16,575 nucleotides of DNA from JAUVXJ01 sp034430275 (lineage in GTDB: Bacteria > Chloroflexota > Anaerolineae > UBA7937 > B3-Chlor), in NCBI GenBank assembly GCA_034430275.1, contig DAOUEW010000319.1, forward strand, positions 1-16,575, read 5' to 3'. The notes below the pieces were generated by a model. That model was not told the DNA's origin. It saw only the letters and a program-made list of their open reading frames with translations, and ran no database searches. Below, in pieces: positions 15,267 to 16,575 of this stretch; the stretch's first letter is position 1; each line of letters opens with the position of its first letter. A program made the translations under genes and the position numbers.

Positions 15267-15354
15267 TACTCCTCCACCATCATTGGCCAGACGCGGCCTC
15301 GCCCGCCCAGGCCAGCCCGGGACACTTGTGAAAGGGATAATACGGCGGATTCCT

Positions 15355-16575
15355 TCAGGGCGCTAAGACCATCCCCGAGCGCACCACGGCTAGCTGCACT
15401 GCTGTGCTCTCGTCGAAGAGGAAAGTGTCAAGCGTGGCACTCACCACGTCGGGCTGGAGCCTGTTCTCTCGCTCCGACCAGTTGTCACCATCTATCACGC
15501 CCAGCCCGACGTGGAAGTCGGACCCTACGTCCCAGGGGAGCGTCTGCATCGAGACGATCTCCCCCGGTTTCCAGAGGCTGGTGGGATACCAGATGGCGGT
15601 GGTCATGGGACGCAGGCTGGTGTCCTCGATGATAGTCCCAGTGTTATCGTAGAAGAAGGGATAGATGTAATAGTCCCGATCCAGCGAACGGATGGCTTCT
15701 AAGTACAGGGACAGACTGGTCGTGTCGCCGCCTCGTGTCAGGCTGAAACCCAGCAAGCGGAGGACGTTGCCGAACTCGATCTCTGCCGGGTACTCGATCT
15801 CTGGCTCCTCCGGCCGAGCGAAGGAATAGAACTGATCTGGCAGCTCATCGGCAAGCCCCGCCTCCCGCTGTAGCAGTATATAGCCGTCCTCGGCCCCCAG
15901 CACACCGAAGCCTTCCTCGGTGATCAGAGTACGGTACTGTCGATACTGGTCGTTGGGGTGGATGGGCCACGAATCGGCCGTCACGTCGAAGAACACGTAC
16001 TCCGCGTCCTCGACGCGAGGGAACATGTAGATCTTCTCGCGCTGGCTGACGTGCGGATTCAGTCTAGATTGGGCCGACACGACGGCTTCCTGAGGCACCA
16101 GCGCGATGAACCTGTTCGCCAGCCGGTCGTGCGCCGTCACCGTGGGCAGCGCGAAGTTCCCACCCAGCGGCGTGAACCCCCTGGCCCCGTGGTAGAGGAG
16201 CGTACACAAGAGCACGAAGCTCGAGATGAAGTACAGCGACCTCTTGCCGAGAGCAGGCCACTTTGCCGATAGCTTACGACTGAGGAAGGCCGTGCCATAC
16301 ACAGCGGATAGGACGACCACCGGGACGAGGGGAGACGCGTAGTGGAACTTCTCCAGCGTGTACACCTGAGGGTCGCTGCTCAGCAGGATGATGCCCAGCG
16401 TGGGAAGGCACAGGAGCAGCACTTGTGGGCCGAGCAGGCAGAGAAAGCCCACCGGGGTGAACAGATCCCGCAGGTAGACCAGCTTCTCCCTATTGAATAC
16501 CGTCCTCACGATGGCCATGGGGTCAGTGAGCGCAGTCTTGAGGATGCCCACCGGACCCTGTCCCAGGTGGCTGTA
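15355..16575 (-). CDS. DUF2079 membrane protein, C-terminal part (5' end outside window)
   Basis: The frame is open to the right edge (it begins YSHLGQGPVGILKTAL there), so the N-terminal membrane region is missing; 406 residues are visible. KLVYLRDLFTPVGFLCLLGP, LLCLPTLGIILLSSDPQVYT and the HYASPLVPVVVLSAVYGTAF stretch are characteristic of DUF2079 proteins, predicted GT-C-like membrane proteins of unknown activity. After the last membrane segment (about SLYFISSFVLLCTLLYHGA) a soluble domain carries VPQEAVVSAQSRLNPHVSQR. This is the usual DUF2079 pattern of a 'safe/unsafe place' loop. At 15487-15780 there follows one copy of the module found twice in the neighbouring GT-C protein, with WYPTSLWKPGE at its core (15571-15588 encodes YPTSLW). 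It is the first visible gene of the membrane glycosylation cluster; its promoter is outside the window. Confidence 0.85.
   Translation of the reverse strand, partial: YSHLGQGPVGILKTALTDPMAIVRTVFNREKLVYLRDLFTPVGFLCLLGPQVLLLCLPTLGIILLSSDPQVYTLEKFHYASPLVPVVVLSAVYGTAFLSRKLSAKWPALGKRSLYFISSFVLLCTLLYHGARGFTPLGGNFALPTVTAHDRLANRFIALVPQEAVVSAQSRLNPHVSQREKIYMFPRVEDAEYVFFDVTADSWPIHPNDQYRQYRTLITEEGFGVLGAEDGYILLQREAGLADELPDQFYSFARPEEPEIEYPAEIEFGNVLRLLGFSLTRGGDTTSLSLYLEAIRSLDRDYYIYPFFYDNTGTIIEDTSLRPMTTAIWYPTSLWKPGEIVSMQTLPWDVGSDFHVGLGVIDGDNWSERENRLQPDVVSATLDTFLFDESTAVQLAVVRSGMVLAP

Noticed and set aside
15267..15354. Possible promoter (TATTAT) between the DUF2079 and flippase-like genes
   Set aside because: No acceptable -35 box lies 16-18 bases upstream of it.
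1..16575. CRISPR arrays, insertion sequences, phage genes or att sites
   Set aside because: I saw no regularly spaced direct repeats, transposase or integrase motifs, or terminal inverted repeats with target duplications on either strand.

Overview
The window comes from a GC-rich bacterial chromosome and holds 13 recognisable protein genes (two cut by the window edges), one decayed gene and several readable control sites. Gene content suggests Chloroflexota, perhaps an Anaerolineae-like lineage. The clues are large DUF2079 and GT39-type membrane proteins carrying a 'YPTSxWxPGE' C-terminal module, a CIRCE-controlled groESL, a YerB-type lipoprotein and a prfA-prmC-tsaC cluster. This placement is inference from family resemblance; no rRNA is present to settle it.

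Left block (1-7523, all minus strand). Read in transcription order it runs gatB, a DUF3048 lipoprotein, a membrane-anchored TPR protein, groES, groEL and the 5' part of gyrA. gatB has a near-consensus sigma-70 promoter. groESL has its own promoter followed by a perfect CIRCE operator, and groEL ends at a strong intrinsic terminator. gyrA has its own promoter just beyond that terminator.

Middle block (7669-10453, plus strand). prfA (release factor 1), prmC (release-factor glutamine methyltransferase) and tsaC (threonylcarbamoyl-AMP synthase for tRNA t6A) form a tight operon. Its promoter lies back-to-back with the gatB promoter, with only 4 bp between the two -35 boxes. All four genes (gatB, prfA, prmC, tsaC) serve translation fidelity or termination.

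Convergent gap (10454-11078). There is no intact gene here. The tsaC-proximal side carries four consecutive perfect inverted repeats within 100 bp. The other side carries the decayed N-terminus of a YfhO-like multi-pass membrane protein with two in-frame stops, lying just downstream of the GT2 gene.

Right block (11079-16575, minus strand). In transcription order it runs a DUF2079 membrane protein (5' end outside the window), a UPF0104/LPG-synthase-TM-type flippase-like protein, a GT-C (GT39-like) membrane protein and a soluble DPM1-like GT2 glycosyltransferase, then the decayed gene. The set looks like a polyprenyl-phosphate-sugar route: GT2 would charge the lipid carrier, a membrane protein would move it, and a GT-C enzyme would transfer the sugar outside the membrane. 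The acceptor is unknown. The GT-C protein carries two copies, and the DUF2079 protein one copy, of the same predicted extracytoplasmic beta-rich module. This is the most interesting unexplained element in the window.
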